From assembly GCF_022614595.1 (NCBI RefSeq), contig NZ_JAJFAU010000003.1, positions 1 through 64,000 of the forward strand: a stretch of 64,000 nt of DNA, read 5' to 3'. The DNA is from Streptomyces sp. CNQ085 (GTDB lineage: Bacteria; Actinomycetota; Actinomycetes; Streptomycetales; Streptomycetaceae). Under the pieces are notes generated by a model. It did not search any database. It was not told where the DNA came from and worked only from the letters and a program-made list of their open reading frames with translations. A program made the translations under genes and the position numbers. Numbering within the stretch: position 1 is the first letter of the stretch; each line of letters starts with the position of its first letter. Positions 62,335 to 64,000 of this stretch are shown piece by piece.

Positions 62335-64000
62335 GGGCCGCGAGCGGGGGAGCCCCGGACGCAACCGCAGCGGAGGCGACCCCGGCGGACGGGACCACCT
62401 TCACCGCGCTGCGCACACAGTTGCGGGAAGCGGCCACGACGTTCGCCGGAGGGCCGGACGCCCTCGAGGACATCCTGCTGGGCATCGTCGACGATGTCGA
62501 CCGTGCGACACACGAGCCGCTGGAGGTCTTCCCCGTATGCCACCACTCACCCGCCTCGGCGACCGCGATGGCACGCCGCCTGCGCGAGAAGCGGCCGAAG
62601 GTGGTGTACCTGGAGCTGTGCGAGGACATGGCGCCGCTGCTGACCGAGCTGCGCAACTGCCGGCTGCCCGTGGCGCTCCAGGCGTTCGCGGCCGAGGTCG
62701 ACGGTTTCCCCGCGCAGTGGTCGCCGCTGTCGGTGGTCGCGCCGATCACCGAGGCGTCCGCCGAGTACCAGGCGATCGCGTACGCGCTGGAGACGCCGGG
62801 CGTCGAACTGGTCCTCGTCGACCGCTCCAGCGACCACGTCTTCCAGTGGGAGGCGCGCGGGGCGCACGTCACCGGGCCCGGCTCCGGTACCGAGGCGCCG
62901 GCCGAGGAGGAGGCCGCGCTGCACGGTGACGCGGTCGGCGTGGAGATGGGCGACCTGCGGCCCCGGTTCGCCGAACTGGAGGAGCACCTGCTGCGCCACG
63001 GCCGGGTGCGGCACTGGTCGGAGTGGTGGCACCAGTATGTCGAACTGCCGCTCGGGGAAAGCGACCACGACACCTACCGTCAGGTCATGTTCCTGATCGG
63101 CAGCCTCTTCAGGCGCCTGGCACCCGGCGATCCCCGCCGGATGCGCGTGGACGAGGACCGCGAGCGCCACATGTGGACCAGGATGCGCCGGCACCTTCAG
63201 GAGACCGGTACCGACCCCGCGGACTGCCTCTACGTCTGCGGCGCCTTCCACGCGGCCAGCCGCGTGGCCGAGTTCGGCGTTCTGGGCGAGGACACCTTCG
63301 AGATCGGTCCGCGTACCGCCACCAGATGGCGGTACGGCCTGATCCCCTCCAGCCACGCGGCGATCGAGGCGCAGTTCGGCCTCGCCGCGGGCTCGGTGTC
63401 GATCGCCGCGACACTCTGGGCGAAGAACCTCAGGCGCACCCGGGTGGAGCCGTACCGCCTCGCGGGACAGGCGGGGACGAGGAGGCCGAGGCCCCGGAAA
63501 GCCGCGGCGGTGGTTCCCGCGGAGCAGGCCCCGCCCTCGGACAGGCTGACCGGCTTCCTCAGCCTGCCGTCGGTCCTGGACGGGCTGGACGAGGCGGAAC
63601 TGCTGGGCTGGTCGGTGGAGATCGTGCGCGCCGCGCGCCGAAGCGGCTATCCGGCATCCACCGCCGACGCCATCGCGGTGTTCGAGACATCGATCCTGCT
63701 GGCCGGGATGCGCGACCGGGCCAGGCCGACGCCGTACGACTTCCGGGACGCGGCCGTCACCTGTATCGAGAAGGACACCGTGCCCGGCCGACGCGACGTG
63801 CGCCGTCTCGTGGAGATCATGATGGGCGGCGACCGGGTCGGCCGGGTCGGCTACGACGCGCTGCCGCCCCTGGCCCGCGACGTCCACGATCGGCTGGCCC
63901 CCCTGAACATGAAACTCCAGCAGCGCGGTGTGCGCAGAGCGCTGCTGGACATAGCCGCCCGGCCGGAGCTGGAGAGGTGCTCCGACGTGCTGTGGATACT
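62331..64000 (+). CDS. DUF5682 family protein, partial (runs off window)
   Basis: At least 556 residues, open to the window edge. GTG 62331 overlaps the MoxR stop. After a short helical start it shows the family hallmark VFPVCHHSPASATAMARRLR, then PKVVYLELCEDMAPLLTELR, ALETPGVELVLVDRSSDHVF, LYVCGAFHAASRVAEFGV, LIPSSHAAIEAQFGLAAGSV. These motifs resemble a TraB/ChaN-like hydrolase fold with conserved His and Glu. DUF5682 proteins are known to accompany MoxR-VWA pairs, as in the E. coli yeh cluster. The activity is unknown. Confidence 0.85.
   Translation, partial: MRAASGGAPDATAAEATPADGTTFTALRTQLREAATTFAGGPDALEDILLGIVDDVDRATHEPLEVFPVCHHSPASATAMARRLREKRPKVVYLELCEDMAPLLTELRNCRLPVALQAFAAEVDGFPAQWSPLSVVAPITEASAEYQAIAYALETPGVELVLVDRSSDHVFQWEARGAHVTGPGSGTEAPAEEEAALHGDAVGVEMGDLRPRFAELEEHLLRHGRVRHWSEWWHQYVELPLGESDHDTYRQVMFLIGSLFRRLAPGDPRRMRVDEDRERHMWTRMRRHLQETGTDPADCLYVCGAFHAASRVAEFGVLGEDTFEIGPRTATRWRYGLIPSSHAAIEAQFGLAAGSVSIAATLWAKNLRRTRVEPYRLAGQAGTRRPRPRKAAAVVPAEQAPPSDRLTGFLSLPSVLDGLDEAELLGWSVEIVRAARRSGYPASTADAIAVFETSILLAGMRDRARPTPYDFRDAAVTCIEKDTVPGRRDVRRLVEIMMGGDRVGRVGYDALPPLARDVHDRLAPLNMKLQQRGVRRALLDIAARPELERCSDVLWI

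Overview
The window is high-GC actinobacterial DNA, almost certainly from a Streptomyces or a close relative. The evidence is third-position GC bias, GTG and TTG starts, GA-rich ribosome sites, a complete whiE-type spore-pigment cluster, a geosmin-type terpene synthase, a Spo0M-like protein, SpoIIE-type phosphatase, STAS and RsbW-like regulators, and hypABFCDE. I saw no tRNA, rRNA, CRISPR array, integrase or intact insertion sequence.

Layout. 0-10 kb: cysteine dioxygenase with a LysR regulator, two fragments of a conservon (cvnA/cvnB), an S4 RNA-binding protein, a truncated CBM2 protein behind a CebR-like operator, DUF2267, a pseudouridine synthase, a HAD phosphatase, an acetoacetate-decarboxylase-like protein and a membrane PP2C phosphatase. 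10-19.5 kb: a [NiFe]-hydrogenase locus. The structural operon (minus strand) is eroded: the large subunit has two internal deletions, the NifU-like and DUF6084 genes are fused, the endopeptidase is cut short, and no small subunit is present. The divergent maturation operon hypABFCDE is intact. 19.5-29.2 kb: housekeeping and stress genes (DeoR/MFS pair, DUF3140, DUF2945, CBS, universal stress protein) mixed with gene fragments (antiporter, SDR, aldo/keto reductase, SCO6745-like, spore photoproduct lyase-like).

29.4-34.2 kb: a family 2B encapsulin shell protein with a cyclic-nucleotide-binding domain, followed by a two-domain geosmin-type terpene synthase and a CorA transporter. This looks like a compartment for odorant biosynthesis. 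35.6-42.8 kb: the eight-gene whiE-type spore-pigment cluster (seven genes leftward, the FAD hydroxylase divergent). 42.3-53.9 kb: an RsbW-like kinase, a broken Ppx/GppA gene joined to a truncated Acr3 gene, a STAS protein, threonine dehydratase, a YciO/Sua5 protein, an ABC transporter remnant, an XRE-cupin/DUF6126 pair, a BlaI/M56 pair, a Spo0M-like protein and a Ca2+/cation exchanger.

54-64 kb: a zinc-ribbon protein, GlgC, a cold-shock protein, and a tightly overlapping operon that runs off the window: SWIM-like zinc protein, a 462-residue unknown, VWA (CoxE-like), MoxR AAA+ ATPase and DUF5682. This operon and the encapsulin/terpene unit are the best candidates for poorly described systems.

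A theme of the whole window is gene erosion by deletion. At least a dozen loci are truncated, frameshifted or fused across deletion points, while their neighbours are intact. Homology statements come from recognising protein motifs by eye; no database search was run.
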